DNA of 64,000 nucleotides from Tetrahymena elliotti 4EA (lineage: Eukaryota; Ciliophora; Oligohymenophorea; Hymenostomatida; Tetrahymenidae). The first letter of the stretch is position 1. Every line of letters begins with the position of its first letter. The position numbers and the translations under genes are program-made. The notes under the pieces are model-generated. The model was not told the origin of the DNA, made no database searches, and saw only the letters and a program-made list of their open reading frames with translations. The stretch lies in the NCBI GenBank assembly GCA_000231825.2, contig JH720320.1:22482-86481 (forward strand), read 5' to 3'. Of this stretch, positions 38,542-52,394 are shown one piece after another.

Positions 38542-41500
38542 TCAATATTTACAATGTTCTTACTCAGTAAATGAAAAATCATTTATCTTTTCAGCATAAA
38601 TTTTATCTATTTACTGGTCTTCAAAACTGTTGAGTTTGTTTGCATTTTAATTATTTGTTAATTGCTCTTATTACTAATCATCATCTTCTTCTATGATTGG
38701 AATTCCAGAAAGAATAAATTATGAGTTGCTATTCAAGAAGCTGCCATTATCTATTTCAGTTTATTAAGGACTAAATACTTTAGATGGGTTCATAAACTGA
38801 TTGTATAGTTGTTTTTTCTAGCTTTAAAGTTAATAGTGATAGCTATCCATTGCAAAATCACCACTATCATATTTTTTTCCATTTTAATTATTGCCACTAC
38901 TTTCAGGATAATATGCTGTAACATTAAAACTAGAGCTTTATGTTTTAATAGATCTGTTTCTATCATTTTCTTTAAAAGAAGAGTTTAATTTAATATTAGA
39001 ATTTACTAAATTTGTTTCTTTTTTAGAGCTAGATAAACCTTTATAACTATTTTTTTTATCACTCTCATGTAAGGGCATTTTAAATCTATTTAATAAAATA
39101 AATCATGTTAAAACATTTTTTTACACAAAATGATTATTACGCAGTATTTTAAATTTTTTTGAGTTCACTATCAATAGCTATTTCAAAACTTTTTCTCTGG
39201 TTTAAGAATGACATAACCTCAAAGTAAAGATCGTTATTCACTGATTCTTACTCAAGAGATTTTCTCATATTATATTCCTTTGTCATTTTTCTCCATAAAC
39301 TTTTTATGTAAAATAATAATTATTAATGATGTTAATAAATTAAAAAATTAACAATTTACAAGAAAGATGAGAAAAGATGCTTTTGCCTTTGCTTTGTAAG
39401 TATCTTCAACAAAGCATTCTTTTTAATTTCTTTGTAATTAGATTTTTCTAAAACATTTGCACTGTATTCTTAGATAGAGAATAGCCCTTCATATTTCTAT
39501 TATAAAACTTTTTTCGAGGTAATTAGCTACAATTTCAGGCAGAAAATAGTAAGTGCTTTTGATTTATATTAAATATTTCCTACTTATTTGATTTAGTTAA
39601 ATGAACGAGATAAGTGATATTGCTTATACTATTATTCAAACTTAATTAATATTTTATGACATTTTTATAGTTTATCTGAGTAGGCAAGCAATTTAAGTTA
39701 CTAAAATGCATTTTTTTTAGTGTTTAAAGTTGCTTTCTCTACTAAGTAAACTACACGAGTATATAATTACTTTTACTTATTGTTAAGCTCATTCATAGAT
39801 TGTAAAACTTCATTCATTATTTATATCTCTCCTTGCTTTTAAGAAGCTTAAATTGCTCTCTTTTTAGCTTAACTTATTTCTAAATTTTAATATGTCTCAA
39901 CATAGATCTTACTCATTTAATTTTCTTTCAAGATATTCAGGAAGTGTAGGTAATTTGGAAAGAGAACACCATTTTTTATAATTTTAGCTACTTTTGATAC
40001 AAATTATTAGCCTTTTCTTTTATTAGAACTGAAAACTTTTATTTAATTGAAGGCATGGCTTAAATGTTCATATTATTACCTTAAACCTATATTAGAAACG
40101 ATTTCCTCTAATGATTTACTTTGCTAAAAGACCACATTAATCTAATCAAAAGCATTCTAAATTTATCTTTTTATTGCTACCTTAGACTTACGATTTAATA
40201 TGTTAGCCAAATATGAATATCTTTATCTAACCTTTTAAGCCATTTCTTCTTGAGATATCAAAATAGGTTACTATATTTTAATTGTACTTAATCTAAAAGG
40301 AGTAGCACAATTAAGCTTAATAGTGCGATCTGTTGAAGGAGAAACTATCTATTACTAAATTCCCTATTGTAACATGTTTTAACTTTTACTAAATGATGAT
40401 CTGTTTCCTCCTTAAATAGATTACTCAATTTAATCTTATTCATATTGCTATTAAATAATCTACCTCCTACTTAAAGGAGATACATATCTATTATCTTCTT
40501 CAATAATTGTTTATATTTGCTATGCTACAAACTAGTTTGATTGTTTTATTTCTTGATAAGTTTCTATATCAAATTGACGAATAATTTCAAAAGACTACTT
40601 TATCAAGTTGTAGTAGGGAACTCTTAGAATAGAGACAAATCTTTTAATGAGCTTAGCTTTTACTTCATTATATTACTTAATTTAATTAAATGAACTAGCA
40701 ATCTATCTCTTTTCAAGTAAAAACAACCTCTATCCCAATTTTCTAGAAGCCTTCTCTTTAATTTCTACATTTTTGCTAAATTTTAAAATATCATTTAGAG
40801 TGTTTCTTTTTTACTTCCTAAATATGCTCTGCAAAGTCTTAAAAACGACTAACATTTTACTATTATTTTGTTTATTAGCCATTTTTGCTCTTAATAATTT
40901 ATCAAAAAAGAAACTTTAGTTGTCACTTTAAATAAAATTAGCCATTTTTTAGAGATTTTAAACAGCCTTCTAAATACTCTTTTGTTCATTGTTATTTTAT
41001 TTTAGTTTTTAAATGCTGATTCTTAATTACATTTTATTTAATATTCTAAACATATTTTACAGTAAATTTTATTTTTTAATTTCATTTTTGATTTGAACAA
41101 ATCCATAACTCAAATTTTATTTTTTGCGATTATCAAATACTGATTTTAGCTTTACACTGAGCATCAAGTAAAAACTTTTAGAATACATTTTTCTTTGCTT
41201 ACTCTAGTAAGCATCAACTAGTCTATTACTTTTTAAGTTTATTATTGCAGAATTCATATTTTCTTTCATTTTTTTTTGCAAGAAATTACTTAAAACTGAA
41301 GCTGCGATTCTTCTTTTCATAAAATTATTTTAGCAAGTCCACTTGATTTAATTAAAGGCGTCGCTTTAAAGTTTTTATTAACGACTATTTAATATTCTAA
41401 CAAAAATATCACTTAACTTAGCTAATCTTCTATTTTAAAACTCATTTTTCTTTTATTTAGTTTAAAGTAATTTTCTAAAGGCATCTTACTTTCGATTTTC

Positions 41501-44500
41501 AAATAATTTTGAAAGGACACCCTAAATATGATAAGCTATAGCTTTGTTTTAGAGCGATTTTGTATACTCAATTTTTTTTGCATTTTAAAAGCTCACTTTC
41601 TTTATTGCCTCTCTACTTGCTTGCATTTATTATTCCTATTTTAATTAAAGAAAAGCACTCTTTAAGTAAATCTTTTATTTATTTTTGATTAGTGAGTTAA
41701 TTGTACGAATAGCAGCTCTATTTCTAACATTAAGTATGTGTAACTATTAAGACTAAATCTAAATTTAAGAAAAAGCCTGCTAAATTCTAGTTTTAATCAA
41801 GTTAGTAAAAACTTTCTTTAAAAGAAAATTCTTTTTCTTTTCACTATTGTCTAACTAAATATTAAGCTTGTAAAGAGTATTTAGGCATTCTCTCTTCTTT
41901 TTCTCAGCACATTTTCTAAATATATCTTGCAATTTCATTGCTAAAAAGTGATACTAACTAAATCTACCCTTAACAAAATTTCTTGAAACTGTGTATAAGG
42001 ATCTTAAATTTGAGAAAGCAGCCTTTTTGTTTTAGTATTCTTTGTTTTATATTAAAGTTTAAAAAGATTTCATTTAAGTTAGAATAGCTTTGTTGTCTAT
42101 AGCTGCTCTCTGAATCTAAAAGAAGGCTGATCTCTTTTTTTAATAAATCTAGCAATCAATATTATAGAACATTCTATCAATCTTTTCCTTTTTATTTTAT
42201 TTGTTATACCCATAACTACTGATTTTCATGAATGCTCCAACCAGATTACGAGTTTTGACAGTATTTACAACCCGGCTGCTCATATAGCAAACCATTTCAT
42301 ATTTGATATAAATATCTATATATTTTATCATATTTAATTCCTTTTTTTTCACCAAAGTCTCAATTAATTTCTCCATTCCTTTTGAAATTCTCCTGTTTCT
42401 TAACTCTTCTTAAGCTTCATTTCTTACTTAGTTTTTCTCTGCATAAATCAATGGTCTCTTTTCTTATTTTTTATCTTACTACTTAATTTGAAATGATTCT
42501 TACTCATCTTCTTGAGATTGTTAAACTTAAATTATTTAATTCTTTATTTCATTTAAGTTACTCATTTTTGGTGAATAAACTGACACCATTTGCTACTCAA
42601 CTAAACTATCCTATTCCTTTTTATGATAAATTGTATAAACATAAATATAAAATATAAAAACGCTATTTACCTTTTAATTTGGTCTCCATACTTCTTAATT
42701 CATGCTAAATTATTTATTTAAATCAATAGACTCAAATAGCTAATTTCTATAATTATTATTGGTGTTATTATTGTTGTAATTGTTGCTATTATTTTCTAAG
42801 TAGCTTAAAGTTTATTTGATCCCTGCTTCTTCAGCTTACTTTATAAAGTTTACTGGATTTAAGGTGGTTCGATTGAAATATACAGTATCATAATAATTAT
42901 CATTATTATTTTTATAGCTACTATTACAATTTTTGAAAGAAGGGCTATGTGATTATCTCCTTTACTCAAAACTTTTTTGTAGTTAACCAGATTAATTAAA
43001 AGGACTTAAATTACTATTTTTAGTTATAGATTTATTTGAATTTTTAAAGTTTGATTTTCTTTATGGAGAGCTAAAAATGTCTTCATAATATTTTATAGCA
43101 TCAAAATGCTGTTTCATTTTTTTGTTAAAAAGTTCATAAAGAATAGATAATTTTGAATAGTTTTTCTCATAACTGCTCTCTTGTCTAAATGTTTCTTACA
43201 TTACCTATTAAGAAGAACCTTGATTGAACTAAAATTTGAAATTATTTTTGTCAAAAATTTTATTAGATTTTTGCAAATTATCTTAATTAGACTATTACAA
43301 GATTCTAGTACTTGATAAACTAAGAGGAGTTGATGGTTAATCTGTATTTTCTGATTTGGAAGATAGCTCACTTGTTTATGACTTGCTTTGCTAAATTTAC
43401 TTTCTTTAAGGATCAAAAAGTATTGATACTTTTTTACTTAATAAGGCACTACCTCCTAAAAAGCTTTGATTCATACGAGCTAAAACTTATGTAGAAGGTC
43501 TCCAGTTTTATGTGTTAACTACCCCTAGTATTTATTTATTAGCAAAACTTTTTTATGGGGTTGTTTTTTCAACTATCCTTGAAATAATTATAGGAGATTT
43601 AGATTGAGTTTTTCTTGCCGAATACCCATTTTATTCAATATGAGGAATTCTAGTATGAGAAGAATACTAAGAAGCTAGCTTAATAAAAAATAAAGCCTTC
43701 AATTTAAATTATTTATCTTCAATTAACTATTATATGCTAGCTATTTTCATACATGCAAAAGCTTTGTTAAACTATTTGTTTGATATCCTTTACTAAGGTG
43801 TTTCATAAAGGTTTAAGTACTCTTGCAGGTCTTCTTTACAGCGATTTGCTTGTCTTCCTTTTTCTTCTTCATATTAAGTAACTGTTATTTATATTTTATC
43901 TACCTATTATTTCTTTTTTTAAAATTTTTGTAAGCCTTAATGAGTTTATGGATCATAAACTTTGATTTGCTTTATTGCAAAGGACATCATCTCAAGTGGA
44001 TGTATTCTAAAAACTCTATGCAATTTATTGAAAGCGATAGTATAAATTTAATACTTATTTTAATTTTTTTTTAGTTATCTAAAAGCTTATTTCAAAGTAG
44101 CCATCCTAACTAATTCATAATTTTTAGATACAACTAAGTCAAGTATACGATTTCGGCGCGTTTGTGAAATAGGAATAGATTTCTTTTTTGTAGATTATTA
44201 ATCATCAAAATCAGATAAACTTCTTAGTCCTCTTTTAGTTGTCTTCAGTTAATCTGGAGTTTTTTGTAGTCTATTTTTGTCAAATTAACCAGGCAAATTT
44301 TAAGATTTAAATAGGATGCTTTGAGATTGAAACATTGAATTATTCTAGCTGTTGTTATTTGATATCTAATTTATCTGACTTAAATTTATTGACTAAGGAA
44401 TGGTGAAATCTTGATTGAAATTCTGGGCACTGTGAATACTGCTTGATAATATTTCACTTGCATTAGAGTTTTGTATTAGGTTTACATTACTCTCATAGAC

Positions 44501-44668
44501 ATGACTATTTTCCTTGCTTACTCTTATTGGACTAATCTAGAAAGTTATTAAACATATTATACTTTTACTAAATTGACAAAAAAATTTTACAGAATAATTT
44601 GTTAAAACTGTTTAAGGCTTTCCCCTTTCATATGAAGTGATTTTCCTTTACCAAGGAGTTGAATTCAT
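38542..44668 (-). CDS. Large helical-repeat protein, unrecognised (about 1,900-2,000 aa)
   Basis: This is a long minus-strand gene starting at 44668 (MNSTPWQRKITSYERG...) and ending at a TGA at 38542-38544. One clear intron is 42617-42670. Others lie near 44.54-44.61, 39.5-39.8, 39.3-39.36 and 39.09-39.15 kb. The N-terminal third is Ser/Asn/Gln-rich and probably disordered. The rest is strongly helical and basic, with irregular repeats built on an (A/S)F-x-Q-(I/L)-K core: QAFRQLKKNQ, DAFRKLL, DAFNQIKW, SSFNQIKQY, HAFNQIKVF. These are spaced by tens of residues and separated by K/R/Q-rich coiled segments. An acidic patch (EEDDDQQQEQ) lies near the C-terminus. The pattern recalls long centrin- or calmodulin-binding helical scaffolds such as Sfi1, but I cannot assign it. 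A cytoskeletal or basal-body role is only an inference. The frame is open upstream to about 44.84 kb without another Met. Confidence 0.7.
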
Positions 44669-46451
44669 TTAATTTTACTATTCCTGCTTTAAATCGTGTT
44701 CTTCTTGGGTATACTATTTTCTATTTGCTAAAAAACTTGAAAATAAAAGCTATTTACTTTCTTTTTGATAACCTATCTATTGCTATTTACTTTCTAAACG
44801 TTTAATTTATTTGTTGTTAAATTTTGTCAGCAAAAGCTGATTTCACTTATTTGTTAAATAATTCTTTATCTAAATTTCTTTTAAAAATGTTAAGTATTGT
44901 CTGGTAACGTTAAAATTTTTTTCATTATACTTACTTTTAACATTTGGCTTGTAATTTTATAGCCAATTAGAAATTTTTCATTGAAAAAGCAAATTCTATT
45001 AATTTATTATCCTTAAATTTTATTTTCACCATTTATTTTATTTTATTTTTATTAGGATCCAAATTATAAAACCTTGGAAAAAACTAAATTGGCACAAAAT
45101 AAATAAAATTATTCCTTACAATTAATTCTAATTTAAAACCAAGTGATTTTAAATATTTTTTAATTACTCATTTTTATACTGCCTTTTTAATATTATTTAA
45201 AGTGGTACCACATTAATTTAATACTATACTTTTTAGTTTAAAAGTTTGATTTATATTTTCAAAGCAGTTCATTTATTATAGAATTAAATCCCACCCTCTT
45301 AGCTCATTAGTATTTCAAGCTAAAAATTAATTTAAAACGATTTTTTATCTTAAATAAAGAAATATAATTTTGATTAGAATATCTTGATATTATTAAATTG
45401 ATTTTACCAAATAGAAAAAAATGTAGATTTGCTAGAGCAAGTAGATCTGAATTAATTTAAATGGTGAATTACTCTTTCATATTGACAATTATCTTTGAGA
45501 AATAAAATTATTGTAAAATAATAAAAGTAAAGAATATTCAAAGAGGATTCTATTATCTATATTAAATTACATTTTAACAATGTAAGAATAGGTTTAATTG
45601 ATTTAGATTTTTAAGCTGGAGCTAAATCATTATAGCATTATATTATCCTAAAAAGGGAAATTTTTGGAAGATACCTTTTCTTTGTATATTTACAACCCAT
45701 GCAAATTCTTTGTTATACAGAAAGGAGCTTTTAGATTTGAGTTTTTCTTAGGCTCCTGTGATAGATAGATATTTTTGTTAACATTAATTATTGTATAGGC
45801 TTTTGACTGTATTTTAGTATGAATATGATTAATTTATTTATTTAAACAGAAAAGAAAACTACAATTTTGATAAATTGAAAAAAGTAGTCAAAAACAAAGC
45901 AAAAAATAAATAAGAAACACTTTGTCAGTCAGCAAATAATCAAAAAAGAATAAGAAAAACCAAATCATCCTAAGGCAGCAAAGATATTGATTGAATATTG
46001 TGTAAATTTTTGAAGCTTTAGATAGATCAGTGCAAAAAAGTTTAATTGATAGAGTAGGTTAAAAAGAAGAATAGCAGCGTGTGTGTGTTTTTTGAAGATA
46101 ATAAGGCAGAAGTTATACAAAGAGAAAAAGATAGAAGACATTAAAGTTATTATTTGCTTATTAAAAGTAGACTTGTAAAGATTGTATTAATAAAGGAATA
46201 AAAGCTTATATAGTCTAGCAAGAGTTCAAGAAGAATAATTTTTTAAATAAAAAATAAAGTCAAATCAAGAAGTGAAGTAAAAGAGATAGATAATTTACAA
46301 TTATTGAATCCTTCTTTTCAAAATATTATTTCTTCTTGATATTAGATTAGTTTGAAGGTGTATTAATTTAGTAGCTCTCTTTGTGAAATATAATCTTAAA
46401 AGCCACATTAAGTATTGAGCTCAATCTAAAAAACATAAATTTATATAATTA
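44669..46451. other. Divergent intergenic region with purine-rich leader
   Basis: This is about 1.8 kb between divergent genes. From about 45.84 kb to 46.45 kb the plus strand turns markedly purine-rich and less AT-extreme. It contains TGAs in the frames checked, which suggests a long 5' leader (or upstream non-coding exon) of the pseudokinase gene. The rest is ordinary AT-rich spacer. Confidence 0.45.
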
Positions 46452-49400
46452 ATGAGTAATAAATTTGAATATCACCTATAAAATCGATTAAATTTAGATC
46501 CTCTTAGAGCTACATGTCTACGATATGCAAAAACCTTTTCGAAAGTTGAACATTAATTTTAAAATAAGGTCTTCTTTCAATTCGATTCTGAGGGAGTTTT
46601 GTTGAAAGCTTTAGATAGGAATTCGCTTAATATTGCTTAAAAGCAATTCATGCAATTGAGTAAAGTAAATTAGATAGAGATATTGACATATAATATAGAT
46701 GAAGAAGAGTATAAATAAGTCATCTAAAGGGATATTAAAAATTCTAATAAATATAGTAAATGCTTCATGCAATTAATCACATATGAAGCCTTCAAAAGTA
46801 TTGCATAATAGTTAAAAAATTTTGGGTATGAGGAACCTATGAAGTTATATGAAAAATATATGAAATCTCATCCAAAATTCTCATTTTTATTATGTAATGA
46901 ATAATAATTTTAAAGTGTAAAGGCAGATCTGCTGAAGCTGTTCAAAGGCAGAAGCCATTCATCGTCTTCAACTGTCACATAAAATTAATTGTCTTCATCA
47001 AGCCATTTATCTACTTAAAGTTTAGGAGGAAGTTCTCAGCAGGCTGTAAACTACGGCAATAATAAAGATTCCTTCAATCAATCATAAATTTAATAAAGGA
47101 TTTTATAATGTGGGTTCAATGGTAGTATTGGAAACAATAACAACAGCTCAATATAAAAGTCAAAAAGTGATAATACTTATTTAGTTGGCAATAAAGGTAA
47201 ATGTTTTTAAATATAGAGAAATTAAAATATACTCTCTTTTCTTAGTTTTAACATTGTTAATTTAGTTTCAAAACTCATATAATATAATTAAAGTTAAATC
47301 TAAAATATAACTTGAATCATACCAAAATACTTTTTTGTAGTCTTTCTTTTCCCAATTCTTTTTAGCAACCCAAAAAAAATTGTAGGAAACATTTTAAGAA
47401 CATTATCAGCAAGCAACATAGTTATTTAATTAGTTGAAAATACACCTCGAATAAATTAAAAAGTTAGTAGAAATATCAAAAATCGACTGGTAATCAGATT
47501 GATTGATAGATTAAAATTTACAAAAACATTTATTTGTATTTGATTTAAAATTAACTTGGGATAGTACATTATTTTTCAAATAGATTAAATAATTTAAGAT
47601 AAATTTAGAGACAGCTTTCAATTGATAACTCGATTTTTTACTTAATTTCAAAATTTGGCAAGCTAATATATAATTCATTAATTAACAAAAGAATTTTTAT
47701 TTTTATTGAAATTTTAAATAAATTTTGAAATAAAAAGAAAATTATTATCAAAAAAACAAAAGCTATTTAATAATTCAAAACAAGATTCATGAAGATAATA
47801 TTTTTGTTTTTTTATCAAGTAGTAATAATATTATTTTAAATATTAGGTGCTTTGCTAAATTAGAATAAGAATATGAATGCGCATCAATAATAATAGATTA
47901 ATACCAGACAGACTGATTCTAAATAGCAAAAAATCAATAAGATTAATTTTAATAACTAGTAAAACCAGCAGGATTAATATACCAAAGTAGAGTATGTAAA
48001 AAAAGAAAAAAGTAATAAATCATAGTCAGAATTATGCTAAAATAATAATTATAAAATCAATAATAACAGCATTAATAATAATAACAATAAGAATAATAAT
48101 TTTGATAGTAATGATTCTATAAATAATGAAGTTTATACTTCTGATGAAGAACGCAGTAATAGTTGTAATAGGCAGAATAGCAAAAACAACTAAAGATATA
48201 GAAATATTTATCAAAGTAATGATAGAAATAATAGAGGATATCCAATATAATCATAGTCTCTTAATCATTAACACAATTATAATAATTAAAAATCTTATTT
48301 CATTAAGAGGGATCTTCAAAGCTATAGCAAAACAGGTACTGATACCACTACTACAGGAAGTCACCACGAATTAGATGGAAATGTAAAAAAGCAAGAATAA
48401 AATGACTATGACTATGATGATTAGGATGAATATTATGAGAATACCTATGATGATTAGAATGAATTTAACAAAATTAATGATTCAGCAGATCTAATAGATA
48501 CCTAAGCAGAAGAAAGTAATACTAATTATAATTTTTAGAATGAATTCTAAAAAGTTTACTAGAATGGGAGAGGAAATCATCATAAAAAAAATATTTAAAA
48601 CTCCTCAAATTCTTCAGGAGTTTCTTCAAGAACTCCATCACTTTCAAGATCTGCTTAAAACGAATCTCATATTTCAGTAGAATCAGAAGATTCAAACTAT
48701 TCTTATAAAGAATACATGTATCCTGAAGAGGAATAAGACATACAAAAGTATTAATAAATGAATGATTAGGAAAAGAGTTAAAATTTTTATAATCTTTTTT
48801 AGTTATAAAGTAAACTGTTATAAGAAGAAGATGAGAATAAAACTTAAAATTAGAGTAATTAGTATATTGATAGAATTAATAATGAGAGCACAGCCTCTTC
48901 TTCTTCATCTTCTTCCTCATCTTCCTCTCCTGCAACATCCTCTCTTTAATATCCATAATAGTAATAGTTATCACCTAACACAAATTAAATAGTAATATTG
49001 GTATCTAAAACTGTTCTTTAAGAAGTGGGTTAATCCACTGCTAAGTAGAATAAAAATGTTAGCAAAATTTCAAAATAATAAATAATTGATTCAAGTAGTT
49101 GTAACGATTTAGATGGAAGTATTGGTAAAATGCAAGAAGTTTAGGAACTTATAAATAAAGGAAATTAAGTTATCTTACTGGACCCATTAGTATATATGTG
49201 GCTTTTTGTTTCAGGAAGAATAAAATTAGAGAAAGAGATTAAATTTAAAATCTTTGAAGAAAATAAAAAGATCATTGCAATTGAAGGAATAGATTAAGAT
49301 TTAATTAAGATAGCTTCATGTTTATCATATGAAAATTTATAGAGAATAGCAACAAACAACATAGATTAACTCAAGTAAAACGAAAGGTTTATAGATTTAA

Positions 49401-50818
49401 AAAATAAATTTGAAATAAGTAGCAACTAGGAAGGAAATGATCAAGCATAAAATCTTTCTAAGCAAACAAATTAAGAAGAGGAGCAAGATGAATCTAAGAA
49501 AATTCTTAACAAATTAAAGAGCAAGAGCAAAGGATTGATAATGACAAATAAAATATTAGAATTGGTTACATTTGAATAATTCAAAGAGTATTTTAAGAAA
49601 TTCAAAGTTAAACCTATTATCAAAATGTGTGCTGAATAGTTTAAACTAATCAATCCAAAAGATAAGTAAAAGGGATGTGTATTATTTTTGACTCCATTCT
49701 CTTAATAGTAGTAGAAGCTTACAAATGAAGACATCATCAAAGAAATAAGCTGCAAAATAGAATCAATATTTTGTTCCATAGTTAAGTTATAGATGTCTAA
49801 ACAAATAGTTGATCAAACTAAACCATACTACCAATACAGATAATTTGACATAAAAGATGTTAGAAAAGTATCTTCATTGAATGATGCTGAAACGGCCTTC
49901 ATTGCTGAATACAAATATCAAACTTACTGTCTAAAGTAATATCTTAAGTTGAATGATAAAAAGTTAAATAAAATAATAGCAAATTATCATGAATAAGCAG
50001 TTGCTGATAACCCTTAATTCACTCAAATTTATGCAATATCTGTTGTTACAAAAGGTTAAGATCAAAAGGAAAAAGAGCTTTATGTACTCTCTGAATTGAT
50101 GTATATGAACCTAAAGAACGCACTTGATGATAAAGTTCTTAAAGCAGAGATTCAATAGGTAGAAGCTTGCATTTAGTTAGTAAATGCTCTATTTAATTTG
50201 CATTCTAAGAACATAGATGATTTCAAATTATTTCATGGTAATCTGAAACCAACTAATGTCCTATTTGACGAAAATCTCTCTCTCTATTTGTCTGATGTTA
50301 ACTTAGACCCTATTGGTTGTCCTAACACTTAAAACTATAAATCAAGCTAATCTTCTTCAACTTCTCTAACATTCCCCATTTAAAATATCTCTCAGAATTT
50401 AAATGAAAAGATGATGGGAATGCCTTAAAGTTCTTCAAGTAATTTAATAAGTAGTCTGAATAACAGCTTTAACAATTCTAATAATTCCTCAAGCCAAATT
50501 AGTGTAAACTAAAACTTTTATTGTGCGCCGGAATTATTCAAAAGTGATCAAAAGCTAAATAAGCCATCTACCTATTCTGATATTTGGAGTTTAGGTCTTT
50601 TGCTTTATGAGATTCTGTAAGGAGCATCATTAAAAATTGACAATAAGAAAAAAATTAAAAAATTACAATATGAACACTTCTCAAAGAACTTAATAGGAAT
50701 GAAGAATATTATCTAAAAATGTCTTTCCAAAGAGCCTCAACAACGTCCTTCTTGTGAAGAAATCCTCTCAGAACTGATAGATATCCAAAAAGCACTCAAT
50801 AACTAAAAAGAAAAGTGA
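46452..50818 (+). CDS. Pseudokinase with novel N-terminal domain and Asn/Ser-rich centre (1,238 aa)
   Basis: Two exons, 46452-47196 and 47847-50818, give 1,239 codons with the TGA at 50816-50818. The intron joins NK-G-ALLN in phase 1. Residues about 1-165 form a compact domain (LRATCLRYAKTF, KVFFQFDSEGVLLKALDRNS, IEILTYNIDEEEYKQVI, NFGYEEPMKLYEKY, FSFLLCNEQQF). The same domain recurs at the start of the gene at 58.6 kb. I do not recognise it. A long Asn/Ser/Asp/Gln-rich region follows. The C-terminal part is a protein-kinase fold: hinge YVLSELMYMNLK, catalytic loop HGNLKPTNVLFD (about residue 1045), SDVNLDP in place of DFG, a Ser/Asn-rich activation segment, CAPELF and SDIWSLGLLLYEIL. The HRD Asp and DFG Gly are lost and no glycine loop is visible. 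A scaffold or allosteric pseudokinase is therefore likelier than an active enzyme. Confidence 0.85.
47197..47846 (+). other. 650-nt intron of the first pseudokinase gene
   Basis: The donor GTAAATG follows NTYLVGNK and the acceptor AATATTAG precedes GTGCTTTG. Joining them keeps frame (GGT Gly). The length is unusual for this window, and a small internal exon cannot be excluded. Confidence 0.75.
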
Positions 50819-51538
50819 GATTAATTTAGAATAAATTTTTTTAAAATATTATATTCATAAATAAATAAATAAAATCAATACCCTTGATTTTTAAAATTAT
50901 TCTCTCTCATTTGCTAAAATTATTAATCCTCAGATAAAAATTAAAATTACTATCTAACATAAAATTACAAATAAATCTATATAATTCATGAGTAAGGAAA
51001 AGAAACTTTAAGAATTCAAGTAATCCCATTTATTATGCTCTCATAATCCCAAAAATTATAGAATTCTTTTACCAAAATAAAATTATTCTAAATTGGCATA
51101 TACTTGGTTTACTGCTTATTCTTTTGTTCAACCCTACTCTTTTTATGATCCAAATATAATATTTGTTCATTTGTTTATTTGTTTGCATTCATTTGCTACA
51201 AGTAAGAATTTAAAAAACATCAAAAAAGCAGAAATAACAAAATATTCTGCTTAATAAATACCATAACTACTCTTTTTTATTTCAAATCTACATTTTTAAC
51301 CAATAAAAGAAATTAAATACCCAAAATTTTGTCTAATTTCTATTGATAAATTAAAGAAAAATAAATAATTAAATTGAAATTACAGTTCATAATAATCATA
51401 TTTTTTTCACTCCAAGTTTTAGTTTACAAACATTATTGCAAAATATTTAAAAATGAAGTATTATTATTGCAAAACAAATATTTAGTAAATAATTATAAAA
51501 TAAATTATAATATTTAACAAAATATTTAAATATATTAT
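50819..51538. other. AT-rich convergent intergenic spacer
   Basis: This is the region between the stop codons of the pseudokinase and the enoyl-CoA hydratase. I see nothing in it beyond A/T runs. Confidence 0.5.
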
Positions 51539-52394
51539 TCATAATTTTGGTAGAGGTTTGCCACCTCTCCCTGCTTTGTTTTTCACAAAATTTTAAGCTC
51601 CTTGTGAAGTTTCTCCTTTTAAGATAGCTAAAGAACCTCTATGAAATTCTGTTTCAATTTATTTCTCAAAATTAATGAATGTATTTTCATAAAGATTTTA
51701 TCTATCTAACTGCATACAATATTAAGGATTTTTTATTATTTCTTGACAAAGTTCTATTGACTTATCCAAAACATTTTCATCATTTTTACAAAGCCTGTTG
51801 ACTAGACCCCATTCATATGCTTCTTATCCTTTGACTTCTCTACCTGTAAGGACCATATCTTTTGCTCTATTGAAACCAATTACCTTTGAAAAATAAATTT
51901 TATATTTTAAAAGCAAATAAATTTACTCTTTATAGCCTGATGGTCCCTCCATCTATCAAGGGTACTCCAAATCTTCTACAAAATACTCCAAAAACACATT
52001 CTTTATTTGAAACTATCATATCACACCATAAACTTAATTCAAGTCCTCCTGCAACAGCAAATCCCTCTACAGCTCCAACTACTGGCTTCTTAGTTAGATA
52101 TCTAGATACTCCCATAGGAGCCTTACTCTAAAAATGTAAAGGAAACATCTATTATATCTTGTTTGGATGCATCATTTCAGAGGCTTCCATTAAATCAAAT
52201 CCTGCACAAAATATTCCATTTTTAGAGGCAAATATGGCAATAAGAGCTTCAGAATCCTCATCAAATTCTTTGAAAGCCTTAAGTAATTCTGAGGCAGTTT
52301 CTGAGTTAACACAATTTCTTTTACTAGGTCTATTAATATTAATAATAACAATTCTGTTATTATCAATTTTTTTTACTTCAATATTCTGATACAT
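51539..52394 (-). CDS. Enoyl-CoA hydratase/isomerase family (crotonase) protein (270 aa)
   Basis: This is a crotonase-fold enzyme, which normally hydrates or isomerises acyl-CoA intermediates in fatty-acid or amino-acid breakdown. It starts at 52394 (MYQNIEVKKIDNNRIVIINI). One 43-nt intron (51884-51926) leaves 271 codons with the TGA at 51539-51541. Signature elements are ININRPSKRN, then IFASKNGIFCAGFDL (acyl-CoA oxyanion strand). KPVVGAVEGFAVAGGLELSL gives the second oxyanion Gly and the helix carrying the catalytic-position Glu. CRRFGVPLIDGGTIRL-QRVIGFNRAKD, VLTGREVKGQEAYEWGLVN and ETSQGAQNF follow. The length is normal for the family. The protein ends LPKL, which resembles a weak peroxisomal PTS1 tail, but this is only suggestive. 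The plus-strand frames at 51886 and 52159 are shadows. The exact acyl-CoA substrate cannot be told. Confidence 0.93.

Noticed and set aside
44140..44175. Locally GC-richer patch (CGATTTCGGCGCG), considered as a tRNA or RNA gene
   Set aside because: It is in frame within the helical-repeat protein (QTRRNRILDL) and shows no cloverleaf.
48032..48992. Short frames on both strands around 48.0-49.0 kb
   Set aside because: They are alternate frames of the Asn/Ser-rich centre of the first pseudokinase, which is open throughout in the ciliate code.
51886..52389. Two plus-strand frames opposite the hydratase
   Set aside because: They are shadows. The minus-strand frame carries all the crotonase motifs.
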